Shown: positions 35,880 to 46,092 of the stretch, piece by piece | How positions within the stretch are numbered: the stretch's first letter is position 1 | How the letters are laid out: each line of letters opens with the position of its first letter | The notes under the pieces: generated by a model | The model's input: the letters and a program-made list of their open reading frames with translations, nothing else | The model's database searches: none | What the model was told of the DNA's origin: nothing | Made by a program: the position numbers and the translations under genes | Assembly (NCBI GenBank): GCA_964016985.1 | Contig: OZ024827.1 | Span: 16,621,374 to 16,685,373 of the forward strand | DNA length: 64,000 bases | Direction: 5' to 3' | Source: Anodontia alba | Lineage: Eukaryota > Mollusca > Bivalvia > Lucinida > Lucinidae

Positions 35880-38523
35880 TGGCTATTTTCTTAATCTTGA
35901 AAAGAGAAATTTCACAAATAAAGTTATCACAAAAATAATAGAGGAAAATGGCCAAGAATGTTTGAGCACAGATGAAATATTAAACAGCCAGAAAACATAC
36001 TTTAAAAATTTGTACAGTGAAAATATCATTATTGATGATACTCCAATTGAATCCAAAATAGGAGAAAATAGTTCTAGACTGACTGATAATGAAGCTGAAT
36101 TATTGGAAGGAGATATTAAATATTCAGAACTTGCAGAGGCATTGAAAAATATGAAAAATTTAAAAACACCTGGAAATGATGGATTTACTGCAGAATTTTT
36201 TAAATTTTTTTGGACTGATCTGAAATTTTTCATATTAAACTCATTAAATTATGGTTATAGAACTGGCTCATTATCAATAACTCAAAAACAAGGTATAATC
36301 ACCTGCTTACCAAAACCAAATAAATCACCCTTCTATCTGAAGAATTGGCGACCTATTTCCCTTCTTAATGTAATCTATAAATTAGCTTCCTCTGTTATTG
36401 CTGCACGCCTTAAAACTGTACTACATAAACTGATACATGAAGATCAAAAAGGTTTTATTTCTGGAAGATTTATAGGAGAAAACATAAGACAAATTTATGA
36501 CATTCTTTTTGAGACAAAACAACAACAACTACCAGGTTTGATACTTTCTATTGATTTTCAACAAGCATTTGATTCCGTTTCATGGAAATTTATACACAAA
36601 ACACTCAAATACTTTAATTTTGGACCATCCTTTCAACGGTGGATCAAATTATTTCAGACTGGTTCTGAGTCATGTATATTACAAAACGGTCATATGTCAG
36701 AGTTTTTTGGACTACAAAGAGGCTGTAGACAAGGAGACCCTATCTCCCCATACATTTTTCTCCTATGTGCAGAGGTATTAAGCCAAATGATCAGAAAAGA
36801 CAATCTTATCAAAGGGATAATAATAGAAAATAAAGAATTCAAATTGAGTCAATATGCTGATGACACTCAAATATTCTTAGACGGATCAGAAATATCGCTA
36901 AAAAAAACTTTAGATAAATTAAAATTATTTTATTCAATGTCTGGTTTAAAAATAAATGTTGAAAAAACAAGAGCAATATGGATTGGATCAATGAATAGAT
37001 CAAATCGTAAGTTATGCTTGGAATATAATTTAGACTGGAATCAAGAACCTTTTAAAATCCTAGGAGTGACTTTTACTCCAGAGGTTTTTGACATATGGGA
37101 TCAAAATGCAACTGATGTCCTTAAAAAAGTGGAAAATATTATCAAGTCTTGGTCAAGAAGAAAAATTACATTGCCTGGAAAGATAACTGTTATTAAATCA
37201 TTAGCCATATCAAAATTTGTTCATTTATTTCTGGCTCTACCCAACCCACCAGGAAATTTAGTACAAAGCCTAAATAAATTATTTTATAAATTCCTGTGGA
37301 ATTCTGGGCCTGACAAGATAAAAAGAAAAATTATAATTAAAGATATAACACAAGGGGGTTTAAGAATGATTCAAATAGACAGTTTTGTTACAGCATTAAA
37401 AGTTACATGGCTAAGGCGACTAATTTCACAACCCAGTTGCACATGGAGCAGTCTTTCATACATAAATATGGATAGTCTTTTTACTAAAGGAAATAATTAT
37501 GCAGGCATAAAGGCAAATGAGCTAATAAACCCATTTTGGAAAGATTTACTAATAAGTTGGAATAACTTTTGCAAAGCAGTCAGAATCGAGACACTTGAAG
37601 ATATTTTATATTGCCCAATATGGTTTAACTCAAATATGAATGGGGGACAAAATTTATATTTTAAAGAATGGCATGATAAAGGTATTAAAAATGTTATAGA
37701 CTTACTTAATGAAGATGGAAATTTTTATCAATTTGATGAACTGAAAGAAAATTATGGTATACATGGGACTTTTTTAGACTATCAATCAATCTTAAGAAAG
37801 TTGCCTACGTACTGGAAAACTAAAGTCAACCAAAATAATTTTGTATGTAAGAACAGGAAACAAAATGTTGCTCGAAATTGTTATCTTAAATTATTATGTA
37901 AAGACAAAAAAGGTAGTAGAACATTATATAATATTATTGTTGGAAACCAGGATTCAAGTCCACCATCTCAAAAGTGGGTTAATATATTAGGAAATATTAC
38001 ACAGGAAGAATGGAATAGTTATAATGATACAATTAAAAATATCAAAGAAGTAAAATTACAAGAGTTTCAGTTTAAAGTAAATAACCATATACTAGTTACA
38101 AAATCTTTTCTTCACAAAATAAATAAAGTAGACAATGACAGATGCACTTTTTGCAGCCTGGAAACTGAAACAATAATACATGTGCTTTTCAACTGTAATA
38201 AGGTGAAAGAATTTTGGTTGGCTATGAAGAATTGGTTAAGAATTCAAGCTAATGTTATACTTCATTTAACCATAAAGAATGTTATTTTTTCTAAACAAGA
38301 AAATAATGAACTACTTAACTACATACTGCTATTAGGTAAGTACTTTATCTACAAAACAAAGTTTTTGGCAAATAGCATTAGGCTGGAAAATTTTATTATC
38401 TACCTGAAAAAAAAATATCAGAATGAGAAATACATCTCAAAAATTCATAATAAACAGAATAAATTTCAAGCCAAATGGTCACTTTTAAGTCACATAATGG
38501 AAGGTACAACTGATACGCCATAG
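35869..38523 (+). CDS. LINE ORF2 fragment: reverse transcriptase
   Basis: 884 codons, open throughout. The first four codons are target DNA; LINE sequence starts at about GYFLNLEKRNF. RT motifs in order: LKTPGNDGFTAEFFKFFW, LPKPNKSPFYLKNWRPISLL, HEDQKGFISGRFIGENI, LSIDFQQAFDSVSWKF (first catalytic Asp), GLQRGCRQGDPISPYIFLL and QYADDTQIFL (catalytic YADD at residues 329-332), then the thumb region. A C-terminal zinc motif RCTFCSLETETIIHVLFNC begins near residue 757. This motif set and the zinc-binding tail fit the L1/Tx1 group; clade placement is from memory. With no endonuclease and no promoter it is not autonomous. Confidence 0.9.
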   Translation: MNNSGYFLNLEKRNFTNKVITKIIEENGQECLSTDEILNSQKTYFKNLYSENIIIDDTPIESKIGENSSRLTDNEAELLEGDIKYSELAEALKNMKNLKTPGNDGFTAEFFKFFWTDLKFFILNSLNYGYRTGSLSITQKQGIITCLPKPNKSPFYLKNWRPISLLNVIYKLASSVIAARLKTVLHKLIHEDQKGFISGRFIGENIRQIYDILFETKQQQLPGLILSIDFQQAFDSVSWKFIHKTLKYFNFGPSFQRWIKLFQTGSESCILQNGHMSEFFGLQRGCRQGDPISPYIFLLCAEVLSQMIRKDNLIKGIIIENKEFKLSQYADDTQIFLDGSEISLKKTLDKLKLFYSMSGLKINVEKTRAIWIGSMNRSNRKLCLEYNLDWNQEPFKILGVTFTPEVFDIWDQNATDVLKKVENIIKSWSRRKITLPGKITVIKSLAISKFVHLFLALPNPPGNLVQSLNKLFYKFLWNSGPDKIKRKIIIKDITQGGLRMIQIDSFVTALKVTWLRRLISQPSCTWSSLSYINMDSLFTKGNNYAGIKANELINPFWKDLLISWNNFCKAVRIETLEDILYCPIWFNSNMNGGQNLYFKEWHDKGIKNVIDLLNEDGNFYQFDELKENYGIHGTFLDYQSILRKLPTYWKTKVNQNNFVCKNRKQNVARNCYLKLLCKDKKGSRTLYNIIVGNQDSSPPSQKWVNILGNITQEEWNSYNDTIKNIKEVKLQEFQFKVNNHILVTKSFLHKINKVDNDRCTFCSLETETIIHVLFNCNKVKEFWLAMKNWLRIQANVILHLTIKNVIFSKQENNELLNYILLLGKYFIYKTKFLANSIRLENFIIYLKKKYQNEKYISKIHNKQNKFQAKWSLLSHIMEGTTDTP

Positions 38524-39131
38524 CCAGAAAAAACAAAACAAAAGAAAAAAAACAAAAAAAAAAAACAACAATATTTTTCCACAAACATCATCTTGAAAAA
38601 AGGCAGTTGCAGGAACTATTAAACCATTAAACTTAATATAGATGTAGCCGATACCCAAACTCTTAAACTTAATATCTTTTGTAGCCATAAGCCATACAGC
38701 CCTATGTTTATGTTCAGGTAAGCAGACAAGTAATGCAGAGCAGATTAGAATGTTTATGTCTTCATCAAGTTCGGTTAGTATAGTATAATCAACTGCATGT
38801 ATATATATGAACATGATCCTTTTTCAAATCACAAAGACAGTTTTGATAACTCATGGTTCCTATATCAAAATAAGCAGAAAGTATAAACAGTTTTTGTGGT
38901 TGCGAAAAGGGACTATAGCCAATGAAAAGTTGTTTCATATACAAAAGCAGACATTATTAATTAAAAGAGTCTCCTTGTATATGAATACTGAAATATTATT
39001 GTACTCTGACAGACAAAACAATAGTTCATATAGCTTAAGAAGGATGAGAGATAGAATGAAAGCTTATCAATATATCAGTATCTATTATGTATATGTATTA
39101 CATGCATAAATTAATAAAATAAAGATGTGGA

Positions 39132-39170
<39 letters not shown>
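35880..39170 (+). mobile_element. L1-like LINE, 5'-truncated, with TSD and poly(A)
   Basis: Inserted into a family-A MITE with a 16-bp target-site duplication AAGTTTTGAACAACTC (35864-35879 and 39169-39184), about 600 bp of 3' UTR, AATAAAATAAAG at 39112 and about 35 A. The 5' end stops just before the RT domain, so ORF1 and the AP endonuclease are missing, as expected for incomplete target-primed reverse transcription. Confidence 0.93.
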
Positions 39171-39174
<4 letters not shown>

Positions 39175-39357
39175 TGAACAACTCGGCCTTGATGATGTGT
39201 CTAACAGAATGACAGAGAGTTCAGACCTTGCTAAAACTGCTCTGCCTGTCTGCTCAAACTGCTTTTGCTGTTGTTTTTATTTACACCAAAATGTCAACAT
39301 CCCCTCAGAATGGCACTCTTAATCTGTCAAGTATAGAGTATAGACAGTCCTTTAATT

Positions 39358-39395
39358 GGGAGGGGGAGTAAGGGGGGTGGGGGGGGGGATGCAAA
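39358..39395 (+). repeat. G-rich tract
   Basis: GGGAGGGGGAGTAAGGGGGG, TG10; four G-runs suitable for a quadruplex. Confidence 0.7.
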
Positions 39396-39540
39396 TCTGT
39401 CAAGTATAGAGAGTCCCCTTAATGAATTGATGTAATTAATGTAATATCACTATTTGTAGTGAAGTACTTGCAGCTATTATATTGTGCTGAAATCTGTGTT
39501 TTGTTAAGCATACATTCATTTTTTACCAGTGTTTACCCTA

Positions 39541-39720
39541 AATCAAAACTGTAGCAGACATTCTGAAGATTTTTTTTATTATTTTCAGAGAAAATAAGAC
39601 TTGGCATTCCATGTGAATCTAGGCAGACCATTTACATGAAATGGTGGGCCTTATTTTCTCTGAAAAAAAAAAATCAAACTGTTTGCTGCAGTTGTGATTA
39701 GCACTTTAAGGGTTATATGA
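39541..39720. mobile_element. Hairpin MITE, family B variant
   Basis: CAGAGAAAATAAGACTTGGC..TCCATGTGAATCT against TTTACATGAAATGGTGGGCC..TTATTTTCTCTGAA. Ends TAAATCAAAACTGTAGCAG and CTGCAGTTGTGATTAGC. The same variant is at 49927-50132. Confidence 0.7.
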
Positions 39721-39739
39721 TACACTCTAATTTTCAGCA

Positions 39740-39885
39740 TACAACATTTTGAAATATTTTTCTTATTTTCCCCAGCTAATAGGATTTGACATTCCATGCA
39801 AATTGTCTCCAAGGGAGACAATTTGCTTGAAATGTCAAATCCTGTTTTGTGGGAGAAATAAGAAAAATATCATCAATTTGTTTGA
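39740..39885. mobile_element. Hairpin MITE, family B
   Basis: TTTCCCCAGCTAATAGGATT..CATTCCATGCAAATTGTCTC against GAGACAATTTGCTTGAAATG..AATCCTGTTTTGTGGGAGAA. The mariner deletion derivative begins 15 bp further on, so the outer end of this MITE is lost. Confidence 0.82.
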
Positions 39886-39901
39886 TCTTTACTTTTTCTT
39901 A

Positions 39902-40512
39902 CGAGCGTCCTGCAAAAAGTTTTGTCACTGGGTTTGGATTACTTCAGTGCTACGCTTTATCAAACATATTTTTATTACAAACCTTCAATGTATTCCCCCT
40001 TTAATGAAACACATTTTTGTAACCTTTTTACCCAGTCGCGAAAAGCAGATAAATAGTCTTCTTTTGGTATCTGTTGGAGACACTGATAAATAGCGCTGCC
40101 AAGAGAATTTCTAGGCGTATACTTATTCCCAGAAAGCATTTTCTTAAGCCTTGGAAATAAAAAGAAGTCACAGGGACTCAGGTCAGGTGAATAAGGTGGA
40201 TGGTTTAAAACTTTCACCTTTTCAGAAGCCAGAAAAGACTTAACAACCTCACACTTATGAGAGGAGGCGTTGTCATGTAAAAGGTGGACTCCTGACCATC
40301 CTTTGCTTGGTCGTTTCTTATTGTAACAAGTAAATTGGTCAGTGTATATGACAGCATCTATTTCAATTTGAAATAACTTGGTCAGGGAAAGCAATTTGTG
40401 CAAAATAAAGGGGTATCATTAGCTATTTAACACATCATTCAAGTGCAGTGAAGCATTTTAAAATATACCTGGGATAAAACCAAGAAAGTCAGAACTTTTT
40501 GCACGACCCTCG
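39902..40512 (-). mobile_element. Internally deleted mariner
   Basis: Inverted ends CGAGCGTCCTGCAAAAAGTT (39902) and the complement of AACTTTTTGCACGACCCTCG (ending 40512), with TA on both sides (39900-39901, 40513-40514). Only 611 bp remain, so most of the transposase N-terminus has been lost. The ends differ from those of the mariner at 15471, so this is another subfamily. Confidence 0.85.
39975..40403 (-). pseudogene. Mariner transposase C-terminal remnant
   Basis: Keeps the second and third catalytic Asp: VHLLHDNASSHKCEVVKSFL and PPYSPDLSPCDFFLFPRLKK, 34 residues apart (DD34D), and a normal C-terminus (GDYLSAFRDWVKRLQKCVSL-like). The first catalytic Asp and both helix-turn-helix motifs are absent. 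The N-terminal 30 codons (HKLLSLTKLFQIEIDAVIYT) probably cross the deletion joint. It cannot code for an active enzyme. Confidence 0.85.
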
Positions 40513-40789
40513 TAGACAGTGTTTTGCAGATACATCAATGCCTTTCCTGTTTATATATACCAGTTCTGTGAATTCATAAATCTGCTTCCTCAGGAATTCA
40601 TTGATCCATTTGATGATACAGAGTTTCTAGAGTTTAGTAACATCAGATTTATTTGAGTATTATTTGCATTTACTAGAACCTACACTTACATTTGTATGGA
40701 ATTTTCAAAATATAATTTTGTTACTGCATAAATATATCATAGAAAAAAAATGTCCATGAATTCCTAGCAGTAGTTAAGTTTTTTTATTT

Positions 40790-40950
40790 GTTTTGTTTGT
40801 TGTTTTTTTCAGCCAAAATATGTTGAGATTTTTACTTATTTGTCCACAAAAATGTGTGCTTTGAGTTCTCATTAGAAGCAGCTTGCAGAGTCACTTCTAA
40901 TGAGTGCCCACATGAAGAAAAAACTCCCCTGCATACTGCTCTTATCTGGA
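40790..40950. mobile_element. Hairpin MITE, family C
   Basis: CACAAAAATGTGTGCTTTGAG..CATTAGAAGCAG against TCACTTCTAATGAGTGCCCA. It ends CTCTTATCTGGAGCTATCA, the typical family-C terminus. Confidence 0.7.
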
Positions 40951-41300
40951 GCTATCATAAATTTATTACAGAATTAAACATTATTTTAGATCAGCTGAAG
41001 GAAAACATAAGCCCGCTGAATTAAAACTGCAGATGCTATTTCAAACTGTTTTTTCATGAATATTGTTCACAAAAAATAAGAGGCCTCTGCTGCGTATACA
41101 GTTTGTATCCTTAGTATTGGGACAGAAAGGTCCGAGCAAATGGTCAAGATGCCCCAGAATACTTGGTCTGATCAGAACCATTATTGTTTGCATCTCATCT
41201 GGCATTTTTTTTTTTTTCTCTTTTTGCCTACTTAAAAAATAGTCATGAATAATGTATGTGTAAATGTAGCATAGCTATTGATTAAATGTGGGTTTTTAGC

Positions 41301-41513
41301 TTAACCCTTGTCATGCTGAATAAATTAAGATGCCACGCCCAGTTCTAATTTCCAGCCAATCAGATTACTTGACCCGGGTTTTTGATAGAAATTCACATAT
41401 TTAATGACAAACAGTACAGATCCAGATCAGTTGGCTTCTTCAGAAGCCAACTGATCTGGATCTACACTGTTTGCTAAGACAGGGCATGCCGTGTTCAGCA
41501 AGAGAAGGGTTAA
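41301..41513 (+). mobile_element. TTAA hairpin MITE, type P1 (best copy)
   Basis: TTAACCCTTGTCATGCTGAA ... TTCAGCAAGAGAAGGGTTAA. The 213-bp element has CAGCCAATCAGATTACTTGA on one side and the palindrome CAAACAGTACAGATCCAGAT..GGCTTCTTCAGAAGCC..ATCTGGATCTACACTGTTTG in the centre. Confidence 0.88.
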
Positions 41514-41518
41514 AACAG

Positions 41519-41812
41519 TATTAATAACAGGTTGGTAGAGCATCTGTCTTTGGATCTGCATGTTCTGGGTTCAATCCCCGGCCAGATCTTAATAAAAAAA
41601 AAGGTTTCTAAAATTGGTACGTTGCTTTTAATTGGTACAAGCTGCTTCTTGGCTTGATGCTCATCATTAGGAAGAACTGCTGTCTGGTCACGTTGGTGTC
41701 AGTATAATGTGACTAGGTAATGCCAAATCAGTATGTTGGGGGTGTAACACTGTAAAGATACTATACTTAAAGAGCATCGGATCAAGACAGCTTCACTTGT
41801 TGACAGAGATGT
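41519..41812 (+). mobile_element. tRNA-headed SINE
   Basis: Head GGTTGGTAGAGCATCTGTCT (A-box) and GGGTTCAATCCCCGG (B-box), then A-rich sequence and a body with CTTGGCTTGATGCTCATCAT..GGTGTCAGTATAATGTGACT. The body does not fold as tRNA, so it is a SINE and not a gene. Ends are approximate. Confidence 0.6.
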
Positions 41813-41848
41813 TAAATCTCAGCTCAAATGAATAAAGTTTTGCTGTTC

Positions 41849-42073
41849 TGGGCCCAGTTGTTCAAAGCATCGTTAGCTTAACAAGCTCGTTAGTGGACAA
41901 AATGTTAACTATTCTAGTAAGTACAATATCTAATACACAGATATTTTTGCTGAAAAAATGTGAGTAGCTTACTCACATTTTTTCAGCAAAAATAATAGCG
42001 TATATGCCGTATTTAATGATGAAGTTTTAACAATACGTTAACTTGACATCGTTAGTTTTGTACAACTGGGCCC
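41849..42073. mobile_element. Hairpin MITE, family A
   Basis: GGGCCCAGTTGTTCAAAGCA ... AGTTTTGTACAACTGGGCCC; centre AAAAAATGTGAGTAGC / TTACTCACATTTTTTC. Confidence 0.87.
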
Positions 42074-42210
42074 AGATTTCTACACAAAAGTGTAATGCTG
42101 TGGCACTCATTAGAATTGCCAAATTGAGTGGATGTTAATGAGTACCCACAAGTTACCGTTATGTGGAGAAATCAGAAATAATTTTGTTCGAATATTCCAA
42201 TTACCTGGAG
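42074..42210. mobile_element. Hairpin MITE, family C
   Basis: CACAAAAGTGTAATGCTGTG..CATTAGAATTGCC against GATGTTAATGAGTACCCACA..GTGGAGAAATCAG. Directly abuts the family-A copy. Confidence 0.6.
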
Positions 42211-42365
42211 CTGTGAAGTGTGTGGGACATTTTAAATAAAAGTAGTATGGGTTATGTAGATTTTGGTTTTATTGTTTTGATAGCCACAGAGTGGTAAAGT
42301 AAGATAGTATCTTGTGATATTTGTATTGTCTTGTGTGAGAATGTCATTTCCTCTGTGTAATATAG

Positions 42366-42590
42366 CTTATTTAGTCATTACCACTCTCTGGGCTAATTCA
42401 GCAGATGGCAAACTAATGATATATTTCATATTTTTTCCAGAAAATAGGTTCTGACATTTCATGCAAATTTTCTCACAAGGAGACAATTTGCATGAAATGC
42501 CAAAACCTATTTTCTGGGAAAAATAAGTAAAAAAATATTTTTAAATGCTGACTGCTGTATTTCCCAGCATGCTAAGATTTAGTCATATGA
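42366..42590. mobile_element. Hairpin MITE, family B (good copy)
   Basis: CATTACCACTCTCTGGGC, CAGCAGATGGCAAACTAATG, TTTTCCAGAAAATAGGTTCT, CATTTCATGCAAATTTTCTC / GGAGACAATTTGCATGAAAT, CTATTTTCTGGGAAAAATAA, ending TTTCCCAGCATGCTAAG. Confidence 0.85.
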
Positions 42591-42889
42591 GCCCTCCAAA
42601 TTGTAATCAGTCTTTCAACATGCAAACAGCATAGACCCCAGATCAGCTTGTCCATCCACAGTCTGATCAGTGGCTACACAGTTTGCTATAGCATCTTCAA
42701 AATTCGTAAAAGCATTAAGTGTTGATGCTGACCAGACTTCAGGGATGTGCAGGTTGATACGTATCTGTGCAGATTACACCTTTGTTCTTTTTGAAGAGGC
42801 TCATTTGATGTCATCCGTATTGAAATGCAACCTAATTACTGCACTATGAGCTTAGATTTTTCAAAATTACCAGGGTTTTCATGAGGGTG

Positions 42890-43030
42890 AGTATTTAATA
42901 ATGCTTTTATGACTCTTATTTTTCTGCTTTTCTTTATAAAAGCACATGTTGTGGATACTGATTGGAATTGTTTTGGTAAGTCTAATAATTACCCATATGT
43001 ACTTTTATAAAGAACTAGACAGAAAAAAGT
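42890..43030. mobile_element. Hairpin MITE, family C, diverged
   Basis: AAAAGCACATGTTGTGGATA..GGAATTGTTT against AATAATTACCCATATGTACT..TATAAAGAAC. Confidence 0.6.
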
Positions 43031-43072
43031 GGAAATTTAAAGATTCAGAAACTGCTTGATTGTATGCAGATA

Positions 43073-43218
43073 GATTGTGTGCAGTAATTACTTCAAACAC
43101 TGTACACCAAAAAAAAATGACAGAGAACTTACAAGTGTGATGATTAGATTATGTGCAGTAATTAGGTCAAACACTGTACACCAAAAAAAAATGACAGAGA
43201 ACTTACAAGTGTGATGAT
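43073..43218. repeat. 73-bp tandem duplication
   Basis: Two adjacent copies with the boundary near 43145. Both contain GTGCAGTAATTA, TCAAACACTGTACACC, A(9), TGACAGAGAACTTACAAGTG, and differ at only a few bases; recent slippage or unequal exchange. Confidence 0.85.
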
Positions 43219-43360
43219 TGGACATAGACTATGCATCATAAAATATTTCTGCAGGTCGTATGGTGTGCAACACATGAAAAGGACCTTTATGCAATTTGCA
43301 GAAAATGCAGGCCCAGCTCAGCCTTCGTTGTCCACTTACAGAATCAGTAGCTACTATAGT

Positions 43361-43700
43361 ACAGTGAACCCTCGTTACAACTACAGCATTTGTTCCCAAA
43401 GATGCTGCCATTATAATGAATTTGCTGTTGTAAAGAATCCTTAATAGACAGAATGATATGTAAGAAAGACGTTTTCTTATATCCTTATAGAACATATGTT
43501 TTGGATATCTGTTAGAATTGCCTCACTGAGGCAATTCTAACAAATATCCAAAACACATGTTTCTTTAAAGTATTGCATACAGTGTTCTTACATAGTTTGT
43601 GACTGATTGTTATCTCTTAAGCGAAGGTTTTGTGATAGTCAAATTGTCATTATAACGAATTTTGTTGTATCGAGTGTTGGTATAAAGAGGGTTGTCTGTA
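43361..43700. mobile_element. CAGTGAACCCTCGTTA MITE with nested family C
   Basis: ACAGTGAACCCTCGTTACAA .. CATTATAATGAATTTGCTG on the left; CATTATAACGAATTTTGTTG .. TATAAAGAGGGTTGTCTGTA on the right. A family-C hairpin (43455-43590, GAACATATGTTTTGGATATC / complement) is inserted between. Confidence 0.68.
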
Positions 43701-43819
43701 TGTTGATGAATAAAGAAAGCCCAGATCAGACTGCATGCACATGCTGAGCAGGACCGCTGTTTGTATATTACATAACAGCCCTTTCCCCACATTGTGCATC
43801 ATATGCAAACATGAATTTT

Positions 43820-44069
43820 GATCAGGCCCCAAGGTTTATTATAAAACTTTTCATGCTCAACTCAGCTGAGCATGAAATTATTGATGCTAATAAATCTCAA
43901 ATTACTAACAATGCCAAATTCTGTCTTGCTAAACAGCTGAGCATGAAAATTTCTCTGCTAATAAATATGAAAATGCCAACTATGGCATTTTTATATTTAT
44001 TAGCAGAGAAAATTTCATGCTCAGCTGAGTTGAGCATGAAAAAAGTTTTATAACCTTGGGGCCTGGTCA
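43820..44069. mobile_element. Double-level palindrome with GCTGAGCATGAAA
   Basis: Outer arms GGCCCCAAGGTTTATTATAA..CTTTTCATGCTCAACTCAG and the complement (44010-44065). An inner near-perfect hairpin (43935-44031) is centred on GAAAATGCCAACTATGGCAT. GCTGAGCATGAAA or its complement occurs four times. No coding. Confidence 0.8.
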
Positions 44070-44094
44070 TACATCTAGATAAGATTGCGTATCA

Positions 44095-44215
44095 GGTAAA
44101 TATTTTTCTTATAACTCCACAAAAACATATGTTATGGGTACTTGTTCTAATGCGTACCCAAAGCATATGATTTTATGGAGAAATAAGAAAAATATCAATA
44201 CTTTCAGATTAAAAA
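44095..44215. mobile_element. Hairpin MITE, family C, short
   Basis: CACAAAAACATATGTTATGG..ACTTG against GCGTACCCAAAGCATATGAT..TATGGAGAAATAAG. Confidence 0.7.
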
Positions 44216-44317
44216 AAGCATCCGTTTAAGAGCTACGTCGGGTTCTTCAGTCTTTTATCTTTGTAGTCTACAGCATAGCTCCTGATAAGGGGCTTTTTTG
44301 TTTTCAGCCAGAATTTA

Positions 44318-44528
44318 TTAATCCTTTTCTTGCTGAACACAACATGCCCTGCCTTAGCAAACAGTGTAGATCCCAATCAGTTGGCTTCTGAAGCAGCCAA
44401 CTGATCTGGATCTGCACTGTTTGTCATTAAATAAGTGAATTTCTATCAAAAACCCAGATTAAGTAATCTGATTGGCTGGAAATTGGAAGTGGGTGTGGCA
44501 TCAATTTATTCAGCATGACAAGGGTTAA
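44318..44528 (-). mobile_element. TTAA hairpin MITE, type P1, inverted
   Basis: TTAATCCTTTTCTTGCTGAA ... TTCAGCATGACAAGGGTTAA; the same 211-bp element as at 41301 in the other orientation, with GTAGATCCCAATCAGTTGG / CCAACTGATCTGGATC in the centre. Confidence 0.86.
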
Positions 44529-44529
44529 G

Positions 44530-44660
44530 GACTATTTTTCTTATTTCTCCATGAAAATCGTATGTTGTGGGTACTCATAAGACGTACATTGCCGATATAT
44601 TTTCTTTGAGAAATAAGAAAGATATTTATGTGGATACGCCTCTTATCTAGAGCAATATAC
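44530..44660. mobile_element. Hairpin MITE, family C, diverged
   Basis: CTCCATGAAAATCGTATGTT..GTACTCATAAG against TTGCCGATATATTTTCTTTG; ends GCCTCTTATCTAGAGC. It abuts the P1 element. Confidence 0.6.
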
Positions 44661-45079
44661 GGTATCTGTAAACATAGTAGCAGACACAGGAGTTCCTTAA
44701 CAGACTGCAGGCCTTGGTCTGGCTTCACTGTGTATATGAACCTCATTTAGTTGTTTTTGTCAAGTTGTGGTAATACTAATTTCACTTTTCATTATTTTAT
44801 TACATAGTACCTGAGCCACAACTTGATGGAATGTTATTTTGACATGTGCCCAGCCTTGGATCAGCCTGCTCATACATGCAGTCAGATCAGAGTCTTTGCT
44901 GAATACTCTTGATAGCCATGGGTCAGAGATGTTTAGGCAGCCAGTGAAGATTTTGATCAGACTGCACAAATAGGTGGGCTGATCAGAGTATTTTGCTAAG
45001 AGAATTTTACCCTAGGGTACAGTCATTCATGCTGCAGCTCATTTTATTTTTTTATGAAAAAAAAATGCATCTTATGTGG

Positions 45080-45280
45080 ACATAGCTCAAGATAAGAGAG
45101 GGGTATCCACAATATTTCTCTTATTTCTCATCAAAAACATATGTTGTTGGTATTCATTAGAAGTGCCTCAGTGAGGCACTTCTAATGAGTACCCACAACA
45201 TATGTTTTTGGAGAAATAATAAAATAATCACTTTGATTGCAAAAAGTGCCTTATCTGGAGCTATGTACGGAGATTTATAA
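45080..45280. mobile_element. Hairpin MITE, family C (best copy)
   Basis: Inverted ends CATAGCTCAAGATAAGAG and CTTATCTGGAGCTATG; arms TCAAAAACATATGTTGTTGG..TAGAAGTGCCTCA / TGAGGCACTTCTAATGAGTA. It shows the full family structure: terminal AGCTC-AGATAAG, T-rich spacer, and the 45-bp hairpin arm. Confidence 0.85.
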
Positions 45281-45404
45281 TGATTGTATTGATGCTTTTT
45301 ATTATTTATTTGAAGTCCATTATTATGCATATTTTACCATGCACTTGTCACAGATTTCCTTCATTCTTCATTAATATATGTTGTCTCAGAGTAACATATT
45401 TAGT

Positions 45405-45535
45405 CTTGGCATGCTGAATTCAGCACGTAATTTTCCCAGAAAATAGGGCTTGAAATCTGAGAAGTTCACCTGAAATTTCAAGACTCTTTTCTGGCAGAAT
45501 ATTTCAGAAATACTTCTGAAATCAGCTTGCAAAGG
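45405..45535. repeat. Family-B hairpin, diverged
   Basis: CAGCACGTAATTTTCCCAGA, AAATAGGGCTTGAAATC / CTGAAATTTCAAGACTCTTT. Confidence 0.5.
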
Positions 45536-45600
45536 CTCTATGGCAGTTTATCTAGGGTTTTGTATGATAAAGAATAAATTGATCAGGACTGATAAATTGT

Positions 45601-45604
45601 TTTC

Positions 45605-45648
<44 letters not shown>
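45601..45648. repeat. Poly(T) tract
   Basis: T-rich homopolymer with two C interruptions, then GTAGTCAACTATGAAGAC. It may be the tail of a minus-strand retroelement, but no body is recognised. Confidence 0.7.
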
Positions 45649-45774
45649 TAGTCAACTATGAAGACAAGAGGATGCCATACTTGATTCACATTTAACTTAA
45701 GCACTCTCAAGGCAGTATGCACTCAGTTTGATGACTTTTTTATGCACCACCCATTGGAAGAATGGTGGAAGGGC

Positions 45775-45895
45775 ATTAAGTTCATCTCCTTCGGAGACAA
45801 TTTGCATGAAATGTCAAATCCTGTTTTCTGGGAAAAATAAAAAATATTTCTAAATGTCGTCTGCTGAAAATTTTACCCAGAGTGCTAAGTGTTAA
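45775..45895. repeat. Family-B hairpin, half copy
   Basis: GGAGACAATTTGCATGAAAT, CCTGTTTTCTGGGAAAAATA, GTCGTCTGCTGAAAATTTTA. Confidence 0.6.
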
Positions 45896-45899
45896 CCAG

Positions 45900-46092
45900 T
45901 ACTTGTGCACATACTTTAACAAGTAACTGACAACTGCCCTTCTTGAATCAACGGAAAAGTTAGAATGCCCACAGAAATCAATTTATGATCAATCACCACA
46001 AAAGTTATGTGGCCACGGTGGAATTCAAACTTGTGACCCCTGGATCTGCAGTCAGATATGTTACTGACTATGTTGGTGGTAAACATAAGCCC
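45900..46092 (-). mobile_element. Old SINE of the 9035 family, inverted
   Basis: The complement of ACTGACAACTGCCCTTCTTG, TGATCAATCACCACAAAAG and the B-box-like TTTGAATTCCACCG matches the body and head of the SINE at 9035. Strongly diverged. Confidence 0.6.

Noticed and set aside
41528..41590. tRNA gene with GGGTTCAATCCCC
   Set aside because: Only the internal promoter is tRNA-like; it is followed by SINE-type sequence and lacks a complete cloverleaf.
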